Below, one piece after another: positions 44,320-57,691 of a stretch of DNA of 64,000 nucleotides. A program made the position numbers and the translations under genes. The notes under the pieces were generated by a model. It was not told the DNA's origin, did no database searches, and saw only the letters and a program-made list of their open reading frames with translations. The first letter of the stretch is position 1, and each line of letters begins with the position of its first letter. Source of the stretch: Ophioderma brevispina. Taxonomy: Eukaryota > Echinodermata > Ophiuroidea > Amphilepidida > Ophiodermatidae. The stretch covers positions 1 through 64,000 of the forward strand of contig JAMKCH010007242.1 in NCBI GenBank assembly GCA_023653785.1, given 5' to 3'.

Positions 44320-47300
44320 AATGCATGTATCCTCAATTAAAATCCTCCACCTCCTCCCCCCAATTTGAAATCACTTAATATTATGTAAATAGGCAGTTCA
44401 AGTTAAGTTTTCACGGTTAAGATATTCCCTCATTCATTTTTTTCATTTCTCAAACGGTAAACACTTCACACAAACTCAAGGGTGTTCAGTAGTTTAAGTG
44501 GGGTAGGTGGCCTCCATTTCACGCAAGGTAGTGATTTCTGTTCACATATCGTTTTTCCCATAGCCTTATGTGTGTGCAAAAAGTTTTGATTGACCAATGT
44601 TTCCCATTTTTTTTATTTGAGGCCTTCTGTTTTCACGCCTTTTCATTAAAATTTATAAAAGATATTGTATAATAATAAATATCTTTAAAAAAACTGTGAG
44701 GTATGTGCCACCCACTTGCCAGTTTGCAATATACATGTGTAAACCTTTTTTTTTTGGACCACACTGTATAACTTTGCCCTACAACTGAAATTATTAAGAG
44801 CCTAAGAAACCAGCGAGCTTTATTGGATAAAACCCAGAACGATAATTCAGCAGACAGACGGCGAAAATAGGTGCAACGCAAGAAAACACACGCCAGAGTT
44901 GATTCTCATGGCATTCCCCTTTTTGAGACCCGTTGGTTTTTAATATCAAAGATGAGTACGAGGCTCTGATATTCATATAGACACATTTGTTGATAAAATC
45001 GACACTTAAGTGCCCCAAGCTAAAAAAAACTTCAGTTAGTGCCCAAGGTGGGGGGGGGGGGGGGGGGTTCCCAGGGACCCAACCAGATAACCACTTTCCA
45101 TGGTAGAGTTTGACACTAACACAAAAAGTAAAGGGTGGTCACATAAAACCACATACCCACAATAAAAATGAAAAACAGAACTTTGACCTATGGCCAATTG
45201 AAATTGTCCCTCCGAAAAGAGTGTTGCGCATATTTCCATCCTCAATCAACTCCATATAGGTTTTTTGAACCAAACAATTCATTATATCTACTCCAGCATA
45301 ACCAATTAAGAACTAATTATTGCAAAATATAGTCCGTGGGAAATTATACCATATTGTATTTTTCTCAGAAACTTCAAAATCAACCTTGGTCTTTCCCATA
45401 GACTTACATAGTTAAAGAGCACGGTCTGTCAGAAATTAAAAAATTGATGCTATCAGCATGTAAAAGTTTATTTGAATAAGTATTAGAATTATAATTTTAT
45501 TAATTAATTGCTCCTAAGGTATAATATATCTAAGCAATAAATCCCAAGATTTAATTACTTGAATTATTTAACTTAAGTAAAATATCTTGATTTTTTCACT
45601 TCCGTTCGTGGCCGTTGGGGGGGGGGTCCTAGAGACCCAACCTAATTATTCTAATGAAGCCGTGGGCGGATTTAATGTTTTTAGGTGATCAGGAGAAGCG
45701 TATTCATAGACAATTAGCAAAAAAAACTCTTTGAAAAATTGATTGTGTAACCAGAAATCGCAAAAAAATCCCATTTTGGGTACTATGGACCCCCCCATGC
45801 CCCCCCCCCCCCCCGTTGGGCAACTAAGTGTTAAGTTACGGTCAAACAAATACATGGATGTCTTCTTAGGCTCTTTTTAATGTCCCTAATCCTGCATTGG
45901 GTACCTTATTTTTCTTTATGTGAAAATATATCTCTATTCTTCCATGGGCCTAGACTATCATTGCGAGCAGTTTGAAGAATTTCATATTTGATTTCATAAA
46001 GCATGAGACATATATCTCCCCCCACTTGTGGAACCAGCCATCTGAATATAGTAAGGGGTGGATATGATTATTTACTCACATGGTCGTTTTGAATGCTTTT
46101 GTTCTTCATGTAACTGGAACATTTACAATCACGTTTGTTCATGCTATACGTGCTGAAGCGTCAGATTTTACGCTGCGGGCCGCATTTTATTATTATTAAC
46201 ACTTAAAGAGACGAGGAAGTTCCAGAAAGAAGCGCCCCCATTTATGGTTTTCTGGAACGCTAGGTTTTTTACAAGTTTGGAATGCTTACCAATGTCTTAG
46301 ATCACACATGAAGTGAATAAAGCTGAATACGCGGTCTTTATGTACTAAGATGAAGATTTATAGTTTCGTCGTGCACGACAGAAAGTCAAAGCATGTTCTA
46401 TGGGGAACGATTACGTAGCAGGCAAGTGAAAACAAGGTTTGCGGTTTCTTTTGCACCTGGTGTCCAAGAAACCTTCCAAATTCTCGGTCGGTGGTCTACA
46501 ACCAGATCCAGTGAAATTTTGCGGAAATTCATATCCTAAAAAAATCTCTCCTGTCACTTTAAGTGACCCCCACACACAAGGGGGGAGGTTTATGACCACC
46601 CAAATTGTTTCAGCGCTGGTCGCTTACCCTGGGATTTTGCGCCCGATGTTGTAATTGTCTGACTTTAAATTGCACTTCTTTTAATACTAAAATAATTACA
46701 ATCGGACCCAAGCCGTTAATTGGGTAATTAGAGGGGTCCCAGGAACCCCCCCCCCCCCCTTGGGCACTAACGAAGCGTTTGAGGATATTTTTTAAAAATC
46801 ATAAATGAAATAAACAATTATTATTCAACATAATGGCTCTAAATAATGTAAAGACAGTTTTGTTTATACTACGTGAATTAAAAAAAAGAGTGGTATAAAG
46901 ATTGCAGAAGACTTTGACCTTGATAAAGTTACTGAATCATAGATTTGTTGTGTTATGAAAGCAAATCCAATATACTTCCCAAATGTTGAAAAAAATGAAA
47001 GCAATCGCATGAAAAATGAAGCCAAGAGTGACAACAAATTTTGTAAGCACATTCTTTTCCCAACCATACAATGAGGATTTATACAGTTAAGCAAGATAAA
47101 GACCCAAAAAAAGTAACGCAGCCATGTCTTCTAAAACACCCATAGGTTATAAACTATTGTATTGCCGAAAACATAAAATTATATCAATAATTCGTTTCTC
47201 CGGAAATTTTTATTACCCTTCTTCCCCATTGCGATCAATATTAACAACACAATATCCATTATAAGAAAATCTCTCCCTTTTTAAAAGTTGCCAAGAAAAG

Positions 47301-50300
47301 GTAGTTCATATTGATTGCCATTCAGTGAAAAGACCCGCATTCTCTCCCGTGAACGTGTGTCACTTAATGCATTGTTGTGTATTGAACTTGAAATAATGTT
47401 TCAGTTTGCAACTTTGTGAAAATGTGACATTTTCGTAAAATGGACATTGTGTTGGAGATTTGATACAATGCGAGCAAGAAAGTTGTCAAATTTGCAGAAC
47501 AACAGCTTGGTATCATTTTGTGTTTGGTGCAAGACCAATGGTTTGTTTTTGTAACTTATGGGGGTATTAGACATGCTGACGTTACTTTTTTTGGGGGTCT
47601 TTATTACGTTAATGTATCCGATATACGGGGGTATAAGCATTATGAAAGTATAAAGGAGCGTTCAGTCGCAAATTACAATGTGACTGTAATTTATTTTGGG
47701 AATGGTATAGTAGAAAATTAACAGTTGGTGTTAAATATTGACATGTTAAGAGATTAAACGTTTAGAAGCGGGTAATCTCTAAAATGTCAAATATCTAAAC
47801 ACAACCACCTCGTTTAATTGTGACGAACGCTTGCAACGTGGAAATAACCAAATATCGCAATGGGCTATTCCAGAAAATTAATCCACACTCCACCCAAAGA
47901 TGACATTGGGATTTCCACACCAGATGTCTGAATTTGGCATGGGATTTCCCCATCATGAAAATAAAAATAAGACATCCCATTCCCTTAAATTTTTCTCCTT
48001 GCAAAAACCAACCAAACGACCAAAGATGACAGCAGAAATGATTCAGTTCCCAATCCAGAACTGTTTTTTATAGTAAAGATGTTGAACTAGAAATCCCGTT
48101 CTAGAAGTTTGGAGAATAAGAGTTGAGAAGATGTTTTTTATATAGTTTGGAAGGGTGCTGAATCAGAAATGTATTGGTGGCCCAACCTCGGGGAAATGTG
48201 AGGGAACTTGTAAAATAAGGGGGTAACATTTGTACAGGGGTAAATTTGAAATCATGTCAAATTGGTGTGTAAATGTACACCAATGTATTCGTCTCATTAT
48301 AATGGATTAAAAAAAAGGTAATAGTGTTTGTATAGATTATTCGACTTTTAGTTACTGGCTACAGCCCTGATAGGTTCAAGTCATTCTGGGGCAAACAAAA
48401 TCCAGTGCTTCAGACTTTGTTGAAACCGGTGTCAAATTATTGCCTTGGCCTACTTAACAGAAAATTAATTTCAATTCTTTGGTGACAGCTCTGTTACAAG
48501 TGAGGTCAAGTTTGGTAACCCCTATAGACCCCTGTAGTTTCCTGTACATTTTGGCCATGAATTCTCGAAACCAATGCCAAACATTGTAAATAAGGGCAAA
48601 CGACAATTTAACACCATTTTCAACGAAATCGGACGGAGCCACTGGGTAACGATTACCCCCAGGATGGAAGACCTTGAACCTTAATAGGCTGTACCTGTTT
48701 AACTAAAGGTTCGAACCTGACAACTATACCTTTTTTTTAATCCGGAATCAAATTGGAATGTATCTCTGTTTTTCACACCGGCAGTGTATGCAGAGTTTAA
48801 CGATAACACTGTACTGTAATTCAGAGGCTCATATTTCCACCACTGACTGACGGAGTGGGCACAGAAGTACCACTGGGTTTTAACTATTATCCTCACTAAC
48901 AGTCAGTCCTGAGGTCCACGTGAACAATTGTAACCGTAGACAATGTGTACGAGGTCAGAAGGAATGGATTGCACAACACAAAAGACGGCGCGTCCTTGTT
49001 CTTTGTTTGATCCCCACACAGGTCTGTAGTGCAAATCAGTGATGTTTTCGCCATGTTTAAGTATAGGGGAATTCATGTTCAAAATGGCCCAATATCTGAA
49101 CTAACCGTGGTATTCGCTTTCTCAAAACAGTACAGCTTCACGTGCCAACAGACTTTTTACAGATAAGATGTCCCTTATGATTTGGTCAAACTTAAAATGA
49201 TGTGGGGCTCCTGAAATTTGTCAAGACCACGGCATTATTTTAAAACACGATTTTGGTCACTGTCATCCTTGTTTTCAACCCCAAAAAAATCATTATAATG
49301 AAATTATACCATCTGAGTATGAAGTCGACTTTTAGCACATTTATGCAAATATTTGTAAAATGAAACAACTTATTTAGAGCCCCAAAAACGAAGGTGTTTC
49401 AAACGTTTTCTACAAACTGGAGAGGTCAGCGATGCACCATTGTTTTCAGTGAAAAAGGGAAAATAAAGATGCCAGCGTGACTGTGTCTGACGTAACGTGG
49501 CATTTAGTCATGCAAATTTCAGGGAATATTTTCAAAAAGCATAACGAATTTTATACACAATACTCGTAGTTATTAAGGACCAGTGACACTCTTCCTTATG
49601 CATTAATATCCACAGTTTCTTTCAATCGTTCTTTCTTGTTTGGGTCTTAATTGTAATTCACTACATTCGTAAAAAAGAAAAAAAAGTTTTATACGCGACA
49701 AGCTTGAAGACTCATACAATGGTTAAGCACCCGAGGTGTGCGTTAAGTAAGATAATGGCTCGTTTTTCCCGACATTCGTGAAAATAAACACGCCTTCGGC
49801 TAAGCCGTTATTTTATTTCCACGAATGTCGTAATTAAACCCTGGCCATTATCTTTTACATACTTTTATAAAAAAAGATGAACGACTAAAAAGTAGAAATA
49901 GTTTGGATCAAAAATAAATGTAACAATGGCCATCTATACACAAATGATGGCCTTTCAATCAAGTACAAAACCATTTGACGTGTTAAAGTGAAGTGCTATA
50001 AAAAAAAACATGATGAGATGAATGATAAAACTTTACTTACAAATTCCAATCACATTTAAAGAGACACGGGCACATTTGAAAACTAGTGCGCCCTCAAGAT
50101 TTTCAAAAATCGATTATTTTTTGCATGGTTGGAAAGCTTTTATACAAAAGCCCTCCCCGAAATGATTAAGACCAAATCAGCTTCCTTATGGGTATACGGA
50201 ACGATTTTGTAATTTTGCGTCGCCGGGACGCGAAATCAGCAGACGGACGAAAATGGCGTCAAACATACTTCATGTAATAATACACAGTTGTTGATTAAAG

Positions 50301-50575
50301 TATGGAAAACTTAAGGTTGGCCTACAAATTTACTGGATATCTTTATCTTTCATATCAATGTCCCTATCTGTTTTGGGGTATGTATTTTTATGGTAAACTA
50401 TATCTCTGTTCTTCCAATGGCCTAGACCATCATTAGAGAGCAAATTGAAGAAATTTCATTTTTGTGAAAATGTGCCAGTGCCGCTTTAAAAACAAATTTG
50501 TAAAACCCTGAATTTTACAACTGTGTCATTGAGGATAATGATGGGACTTCGGATGATTAGAAAGGTTTCGAAAGA
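44320..50575 (+). repeat. Non-coding tandem duplication, unit B
   Basis: Second unit of the 36-50 kb array, about 6.3 kb against about 7.5 kb for unit A; the difference is mostly the GC-richer block of A. No open frame is preserved between A and B, which argues against coding function. Confidence 0.85.
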
Positions 50576-52557
50576 GTTGTACCAATGACAAATAGAAATA
50601 TTCTAAAAGTCAATACATTTATCGCACCAAAAGTTGGTGCCATTTCCACCTTTACAAACTTGAAAGCAATTCCCTGATTTGGTCATTTTATCAAGGCACC
50701 AATGGCGGTAATTCAGGTTGAAAGCTTTGAAAAACGTGTACCAATAATTTCGATAGAAAATTATTTAGAGCGTAAATATCTTTTGATGTAAAGTCGCGTG
50801 CGTTAAAATTGTAACCATTTGTTATTACTTTCCTTTCGGATAGATTGTTTTACAATTAGACTTGTAAAAGAACCTCTGTAATATTAGAAATGTGTTAGTT
50901 TTTAGAGACCATCAACTTATTGTCGGGATTGACAAATTACCAAGTAAAAATACATGTTACAACTATTAACTTTTTTATATATACGTTTTTGAAGTGTGAT
51001 TTATTAACCAAAGCTAGAAGTATAAATAAGAGGGTCGCGGAACATGCCTTTCAGGGCCAGGGTTTGTTCGGACCAGTCGTACATAGGTATAATGTACTAA
51101 AATCAGAGGTCAAAATGTAAAAAAAGGAATAATATACTCATTGCTAGGGCCATTCCCTATCATATTTAAAACTCACCAAAACTCCAAAAGGTGCGTGAAG
51201 TCATCTAAACGAACGCACTGGTCCGCCGGCGCCCCGGTCGACTCCCACCCGAGATATGAAACCTTCTTTAGCTTCTATCCCTTACCCCTTCCCTTTTTCT
51301 CGTGAGATAGTCCAAGAAAAGGAAAACAGGGATAGGGTTAATCCTTATCTTATTTACATTGTTTATAACATCGGTGGTAGCGTTTCTTATGGTTCTCAAA
51401 TCACACTTATACTTTAGAACCTTTATTTTTTGCTTTATTTTGGCCGCTAACACGGCCCCCGCAAGCAATGGGATTATCTCAGGTGGTGATATGAGGCAAT
51501 ACAACAAGATCGGTTCGAAAAGATACTTGTATTCCCTCGTTTTTATTACTTAAAATGTAGTGTGAGAACATTAATCGCAATCACACTTATAATTCGGTAT
51601 TAGAAATACTACGCGACTTACCAATAACCATGCTAACCACAGCAACGTGAAAACAATAGTGGTCTCTTCCAATACAAAGATCATAAAAACGGTAGCAAAT
51701 TAACATTGACTTTTAGAGACATCGATTGTGAATTACACTTCTTATTCTATAACAGTCAATCTCAGGCATATCAAATCAATGAGACATAATAAAAATCCTA
51801 TTACAAAAATATCAAGATAATTAGGACAACTATCTTGCTCTATATCTAAACACGCATAGTTTTAAATACCTCCAATACTCAATACATAAAACCAGGAATG
51901 TAGTAATGGATTATAAGTATTGAATAGTGTATTTTATTACCTACACCGATTATTGATTTTGTAACTAACGAGAAGAGTAATTGACGTGTTTTCATTGATA
52001 TATATGATTTATCTAGGTTTGCCTTTACAAAATAAGTATAAAATGTACAATTTTACATCCTTGAGAGTTATGAAAAAATTCTAGGATAGAAATTGTAAGA
52101 TTACATTGGCACTTTGATCCTCTGATGGGAATCATTGATCTTTGATTTGACTTTTTTGTTTTGGAAAACAATGTGAATGTTTTATAACTCGTGCAGATTC
52201 CAATTATTCAATTGATAACATAACGTATCAGCAGTAGCCATGTAGTCAATTTGTCACATCACAAATCATCACTTTTTTTGTTTTGCATCCAATGAAGATG
52301 GTTCTGATAAGAAGGACATGTTGAAATGGCTAACTTAAGGTAGTAAGAAGTAAACTTGTGTTTACTTATATGAATCAAGATGTACATCACGAGATTTGCA
52401 AGTATCGACTTTGAGAGTTAAAAAAGAAATAGGTCCAAAATGGCGGAATGCCGCAGAGTTTCTTTAAATGACGACTTTTCTCGGCAGTGTTTTGGATTCC
52501 TCAGTCATTTCTTTTAGAAGTAATGACCACATACTCCTGCAGTGCAGGCTGTGCAGC
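50576..52557. other. Unassigned AT-rich stretch
   Basis: No recognisable gene. Two overlapping short frames on opposite strands at 51,268-51,553 (60-80 codons) have no domain. ATGGCGG motif at 52,440. Confidence 0.4.
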
Positions 52558-52716
52558 CTTAGGATGGGTTGATATAGGTCATAGGCAGACGCGTCGTCGC
52601 TAAGCCAGCCTTTTCGCGACCACATGCATTAATAAGTGTAAGCGTTGCGTGAGAAGCATGTGCCAAAAGGCTAACGTCGGCCGATGTCCGCCGATAGAGT
52701 ATGAACCCACCCTTAG
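52558..52716. mobile_element. Short CpG-rich TIR element (MITE)
   Basis: CTTAGGATGGGTTGATATAG at the left and the reverse complement of the right end (CTAAGGGTGGGTTCATACTC) are inverted with mismatches. Inside, AGCCTTTTCGCG...CACATGC pairs with GCATGTGCCAAAAGGCT. The element stands out by CpG content. Superfamily unknown. Confidence 0.55.
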
Positions 52717-54050
52717 AAGCCAACAATTGTTGTCTGCGCTAATATGCACTTGTTCAATTTGTTCTCTATGTTTAAAAAGTAACAGACAAATATCAAACTA
52801 AAAGAGACCAGTTTAGTGTTTAGCATCGTACGTATCTTCCTGTTTGTAACCATGATGTACCATCTTGCGAGATACATCATCTCTGGCCACCTGCCCTTGG
52901 ATGCTCGTTGAAATGTTCGACATTGCCTTTTGGTTGCGTTTCATGTAAGAAAACAATTGTTTGTGTCAGTCATAACATTAATGCAGAAACTGCCTTCATA
53001 ATTTCACCATTAAAATATTCAGTGAAGTACAACAAAGTGCGTAGCATCTTGCATGCGTCAGGAACGGTAAATTTAATTTCCAACACCAAAACCTCGAAGA
53101 ACCGTCAAAGAAACTTGCGCTATTGTGTCTTTTAAGGCAAAGTGCCTATGTGTGTTTGCTTCCAGGTATTGCTTCCAAAATATCCACTGGGTCATTTTCA
53201 GTGTTTGCTTCTTAAAGATACTATCAGTGATTTGAAAAAATTTGAAATGTGCAGGAATAGCTTCAAAGTGAAGGTATTCTGTAGCCATTCTCATAAGTTA
53301 CCTTTTCCAGCTGTTAGAATGACAGAAAAGAAGAAAACGGCAGTGTTCCAAGATACGATTCTCCATCAATTAGTGTTGTAGGAAAGTGTCCGAACGGACA
53401 GGTAATGACTAAAAATAAACAAAAATTTTCCTGTACGATTTGTCCTTATTAGGTATGCTTCGGTCTTATCATTTGCAGGGTATGTTAGGATCCCTGTACT
53501 TGTTACATACATGTAAAAATCTGATTTTGATGATTTTGTCGAGTTGCCGATTTAGCAAATTCACTGATAGGGTCTTTAACGATCGGCAGTGTATTTCAAA
53601 TCCAATCAGTGGAGTATTTGGAAGCAATACACCGACACTGGATTTACAGATTGCACACAGTCCTCTTAAGCGATCTGTTAGTGTGCCTTTTGACGACCAT
53701 TGTGAGACACAGAATAATGTACACTGTGCCAATGGTTCCTTGGTGTTACTTTCTCTAAATTATTGTTTCTGCCTAAAGGTTCTTCCTGGGAGACGTATAT
53801 GAGAAATTAAGTGAAAAACATAAAGTGATGCAAGGATTTGAAAATTTAAAGGCAAAACGGTTTGAATAAAGTACACAATTAAAAAAAGAAAAGAAACGAA
53901 ATATATAAACAGTCAAATCCATGACAAGAAAACATTTAAATCCTGTTTTGTAATATACAAAGTTCAAAAACACTCGACTCCAGACGATCTTTTGGAAATA
54001 AACTCTCAAATAAGCCATGTGGAAACAAATAACTCAGATGATTCGTTTTG
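52717..54050. other. Unassigned stretch with several open frames
   Basis: Plus-strand frames of 75-120 codons follow one another at 52,908-53,135, 53,142-53,381 and 53,440-53,802, but with no ATG context, splice logic or domain I recognise, and opposite-strand frames of similar length coexist. Could include diverged exons; no function proposed. Confidence 0.3.
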
Positions 54051-54059
54051 GAACGTCCA

Positions 54060-55235
54060 AAACCACTTTGCAGTTGGAATTTTGTACCAAAACTCTCTTC
54101 ATTGATGGGGTACATCAACCACACCATTTACGCTCCCATAGCATCTCTAGTGCTGGGACACAGCGCCACCTATTCCGTATCCCCATCGCTAATTGACCGG
54201 CTATTCTTAGACATGCCCTACGTCATGGGACTCCCTAGCAGCCAAACGCTGTGTTAAAGGCTCTGCGATTAGCTTGAACAAGGAATGAAAAAACGGTTTC
54301 GCGGTACCTTGGATATGGCGAAATCAACGAATCAGGTGGTGGATCTGATGTTAGAAACGGGTTCCTGCCAAAAATACCCCTTAGCTCACTAGTTTTTGTA
54401 AACCTGGCGCGTGGCATGACTTGACAGCAGCAATCGAGAATTGAGCCAGCTGATAAGGTAAGAAAATTGCTTGTATGGATCGTAGTTTTCACGTTTTTCG
54501 TCTTTTTTTCCAAAAATAAACCTATATTATAAACTAGTCTGCTAACTAGACAATTTAGTTAGGAATATTTTGGTGCGTAAATCGTTACGATAGACCAAGT
54601 ATCTTGCGCAATCTCCAGTGTACCGCAATGTGCAAAAAATCCGAATCAACGCTATCTGACACTGTGTACGTAGAGTTTCCCACGCTCAGCCGTTTATGAT
54701 GTGGTTGATAACTCCCCAGCGCAGTGAAGATTTGCCAAGGTTTGCCAAGATTCAACAATGGGCGGCGCTGTGTGCCAAGACAACACGTAAATGGTGTGCA
54801 ACACGAACACATAACAGGGGAAAATGAAAATCGGTTATACAGAATCAAAATGGCGGTCAAAAACGATTTTTACGCAGAAATTTCTACCGCCCAAAAATGA
54901 AAAATCACTTTCCCGAAGGACTTTTTTCCCGAAGGACTTTTTCCACAAAATTTGGCTCATAATAGTAGGACATAAATACAATTACATTCCTGAAATAAAA
55001 AAAAATACTCCAGTACGGAAAGGAGCAAAACAAATTTTGAATAGCACCACCAAAATGATTATTTATACTAATTAATATAAAAAACGCCATGGCTGATTGG
55101 AATTATTTCCACCAATTAATGCGCAACTGATATTCAGGCAATTACATAAAATCTTGGGCTAAAATAATTGAGCATTAAAACATGGCGCGCGAAAATGGCT
55201 ACACATGGACCCCTTATGCACTTAAGTGTTCTAAT
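54060..55235 (+). repeat. Dispersed repeat (family of 4.8-5.7 kb and 23.9-24.4 kb)
   Basis: 54,115-54,800 is the inverse of 4,830-5,700; 54,800-55,235 is a direct copy of 23,908-24,356. This copy thus joins both halves and is the most complete. A short direct duplication of TTCCCGAAGGACTTTTT lies at about 54,911-54,945. Ends CTTATGCACTTAAGTGTTC. No coding frame is conserved among the copies. Confidence 0.7.
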
Positions 55236-55346
55236 GTTGTTCAGTTGAAAAGAGAACAGAACTTTAGTCATCAGACACTCTGAATATACAGAACTTTTGC
55301 TTAGACTATGATGACTAAGTTTCAATCCAGAAAATAGAAATCTTAC

Positions 55347-55508
55347 CGTTGTTCCTGATAAGCTTGGTCCAGAACCTTCCAGTATTTTTCCTTTCAACCT
55401 CTCAACATTGTCCTCACTGTCATCACCGTACTTCGACTTCGCCATCATCTTAATGGCAGTTTGAAATGTGGCAAATGTCATGTTTTATTTGCAGGTCCTC
55501 CTTTAGCT
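55347..55508 (-). CDS. TPPP: TPPP/p25-alpha protein, second coding exon
   Basis: The minus-strand exon is bounded by an acceptor (CCAAACAG) and a donor (ACAACG/GTAAGA). It encodes AKGGPANKT, then MTFATFQTAIKMMAKSKYG and, after an acidic stretch, GKILEGSGPSLSGTT, closely matching the TPPP core (EF-hand-like domain, ALK.mA, then G.gP..GTT). Joined to the upstream exon the phase is right, but one base is missing near 55,481-55,484 (AAAACATGACA where a codon-preserving AAAACAATGACA is expected), which shifts the frame. Family role: binds and bundles microtubules in the cytoplasm. The final exon was not found below 55,347. A sequencing error is a likely cause of the shift. Confidence 0.8.
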
Positions 55509-56120
55509 CTGTTTGGAAGAAAGATTAATTTATTCATATAGCATTACTTTATAACATCTTGAATCTATAAGATGTTTCAATATATTCTTATACATGCATA
55601 CAACGTCGGCAATTGAGATACTGTGGGATTCGGTTGTACAGGGTGTCCCAAAAAAGCTGCAGCAGTGCAGGTGGGTATACTTTATTTTCTTAAACTCCTA
55701 AACTCGGAATAATACCTATAATACTTTGAAGTTCAAGAGTAATTCAATTTTTGTCCATCCTTTATTTTTTGAACGTTTTAGTCTGGAAATGATATTCTCT
55801 ACTTTCCTCGTTATAGGCTGACTCAGAGATTTTGAAACTAACCATAGTCACCGAAAGTGCCTCAATTCCAAAGTTTGGGACGAATCAGATTTTTCGTTTT
55901 CATGCAGTTAATATTTATGTATGTATAACAGTGCCATAGGATACCGTGTAAAACAAAAATTCCGTAATTTTATAACAACGTTTTGATTTTCAATATGAAG
56001 GACTTCGACCTGGGCTTAGCAATTTCACACAGTGATTAGTATACGATTTGTTTGAAAATGAGGGCGCCCTCCTTGGAAAATCTCTGAGTCAGCCTACCCT
56101 GAAGACATAAACTAAAGTAC
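55509..56120 (-). other. TPPP intron with repeat debris
   Basis: About 610 bp. CAGGGTGTCCCAAAAAAG (55,639) looks like a DNA-transposon terminus. GGCTGACTCAGAGATTTT at 55,816 is repeated in inverse orientation at 56,078-56,095. Not a complete element. Confidence 0.5.
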
Positions 56121-56304
56121 CTTGTAAAAATCATGTCAACCTCTGTCGGGTTAAGTTTACCATCCATTAAACCTTTATCTTCACACATCTTAACGAAGTT
56201 CCTGTTCGTCATGTCTGTCGCATCAGGACGCCCAAATTTGCAGTAGTCAAGATATCGTTGCTTCAAATCACCCATGGTGCCAACTAACTGATACGCCGAG
56301 ATAT
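56121..56304 (-). CDS. TPPP: TPPP/p25-alpha protein, first coding exon
   Basis: Minus strand. Acceptor TAATGTTTCAG ends at 56,305. Translation starts at ATG 56,275 after a 29-base leader, so an untranslated exon must lie further up (coordinates above 56.3 kb). 51 codons read MGDLKQRYLDYCKFGRP, then FVKMCEDKGLMDGKLNPTEV and DMIFT, the N-terminal half of the p25-alpha domain (YCKFG; lC.D..l.Dgk.t.tdvDiiFtk). The donor (ACAAG/GTACTT) lies at 56,119-56,120. The intron to the next exon (55,509-56,120) holds transposon-like debris starting ACAGGGTGTCCCAAAAAAGC near 55,638. Confidence 0.85.
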
Positions 56305-56399
56305 CTGAAACATTACATAAAATAAAACAATCGATTTAATATGATTCAATATAATCTACTTAAAAATCATAATAGTGGGTGAGCCAGGCTTTTGTCGGT

Positions 56400-57295
56400 A
56401 TCACCTGGGGGCAAAAAAGCATTTATACCAGGGCTACCTCATACTATGATGTACACGAATGTATGATGGCCATTCGGATGGGTAGCTTAAGCGAGGGGTC
56501 GCAAAAGATTATACAGGGGGTCAATATTGAAAAGTGGTCGAATTTTGTTGAAATGTATATTCCAAACTGTTGGTTTGGTCATGCACAAGGATTAAAAAAA
56601 AATGTAGTTTGTGCTATGCTTCAATTTGAGTGGAATTGATTTTGTAATGTTATAAAAATTAAAATAAGATATGGTTTTGATTTTCAGCAATGTGTAATTA
56701 CCAAGCTACACACATCATTGGTATTACCGTATCTACCCCCACGGGATGGGGGTTAATGTTGGGTGTACCTTGGTAACTATACGTTGTACATAGTCCAAAC
56801 TATACCTTAGCATTTTAATTTCGATAACATTACAAACAATATGAGACCATTTCAACTGAAATTACAGCCTGTAGAAGCTACATTTAACATTTGACATAAC
56901 AGTTTCCAGCTTATAACTTATATAATTTTGCAACTTTTAACAGTACAAATGTTAGTCTTGACCTTGAACCCTGAAATAGCCGCCATTTTGCATTTCAAGG
57001 TCAAGACTAACATTTGAACTATTAAAAGTTGCAAATTTGAATTTGTCATACACGAAAACATATCATTAGACACTTACATATTATCAATTTGACCTTGACT
57101 GAAAGTGCATTGACCTTTGGACATTTTTTGGCCATAGTGTCCTCATTTGAAGTCGGATTTATACCAAACTATACATTTTTAGATTCTGTATGATAAGGCG
57201 AGTAATTTGACATGCATATTAATTCAATTGCGACAGTTTTCAATTTTTACCCCCGTGTTAACTTTGTTTGCCCCTTCCCCAAAATGCCGGAACGT
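56400..57295. mobile_element. Foldback element related to 1-804
   Basis: The outer arms are inverted and diverged: left GGGTCGCAAAAGATTATACA, GTTGAAATGTATATTCC and AAAAAATGTAGTTTGTGC; right (inverse) GGGGCAAACAAAGTTAAC, ATATGCATGTCAAATTA and AAAAATGTATAGTTTGG. The same blocks occur in the arms of 1-804. The centre 56,928-57,035 is a well-preserved palindrome (GCAACTTTTAA ... TTAAAAGTTGC with GTTAGTCTTGACCTTGAA). No coding content. Confidence 0.6.
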
Positions 57296-57691
57296 TGAAG
57301 CTGCAAGCCCAAGTCAAAAACCTTCAACATCAATCAGGGAACCCCAAGACGCCTTCAAATTTTTTGTCTCCAGAGTTTGGTCAAGGCATCTACAGGCTGG
57401 TCTTCTACTACATCCACTCTAATGAATGAACTTGAAATAATTATGGATAAATAGATATTTTACCGGGAATATATTTCAGACCCTCGATATTGTTGCCATG
57501 GCGACTTTAATTATTAAAGGCTCAGTCACACAGCCGAATTTTTGCTAGAAAACCACTACCAGACTGAGACTGCTCCAGACTGGTGCCGATTGCCCAATTT
57601 TCGAAAATCGTGAGCAGTTTTTCTTTTTCATGTGTAGTTCTGGCAAGGTCTGGGCCTGTTCTGTGCAGTCGTCTGTAGTCTTACCCATTAA

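Noticed and set aside
53440..53802. Third LRR-type fragment (SCRFSKFTDRVF)
   Set aside because: A single vague LRR-like stretch without the repeating LxxLxL pattern around it.
55638..56105. Complete DNA transposon in the TPPP intron
   Set aside because: The start looks like a transposon end, but no matching inverse of CAGGGTGTCCC was found on the other side.
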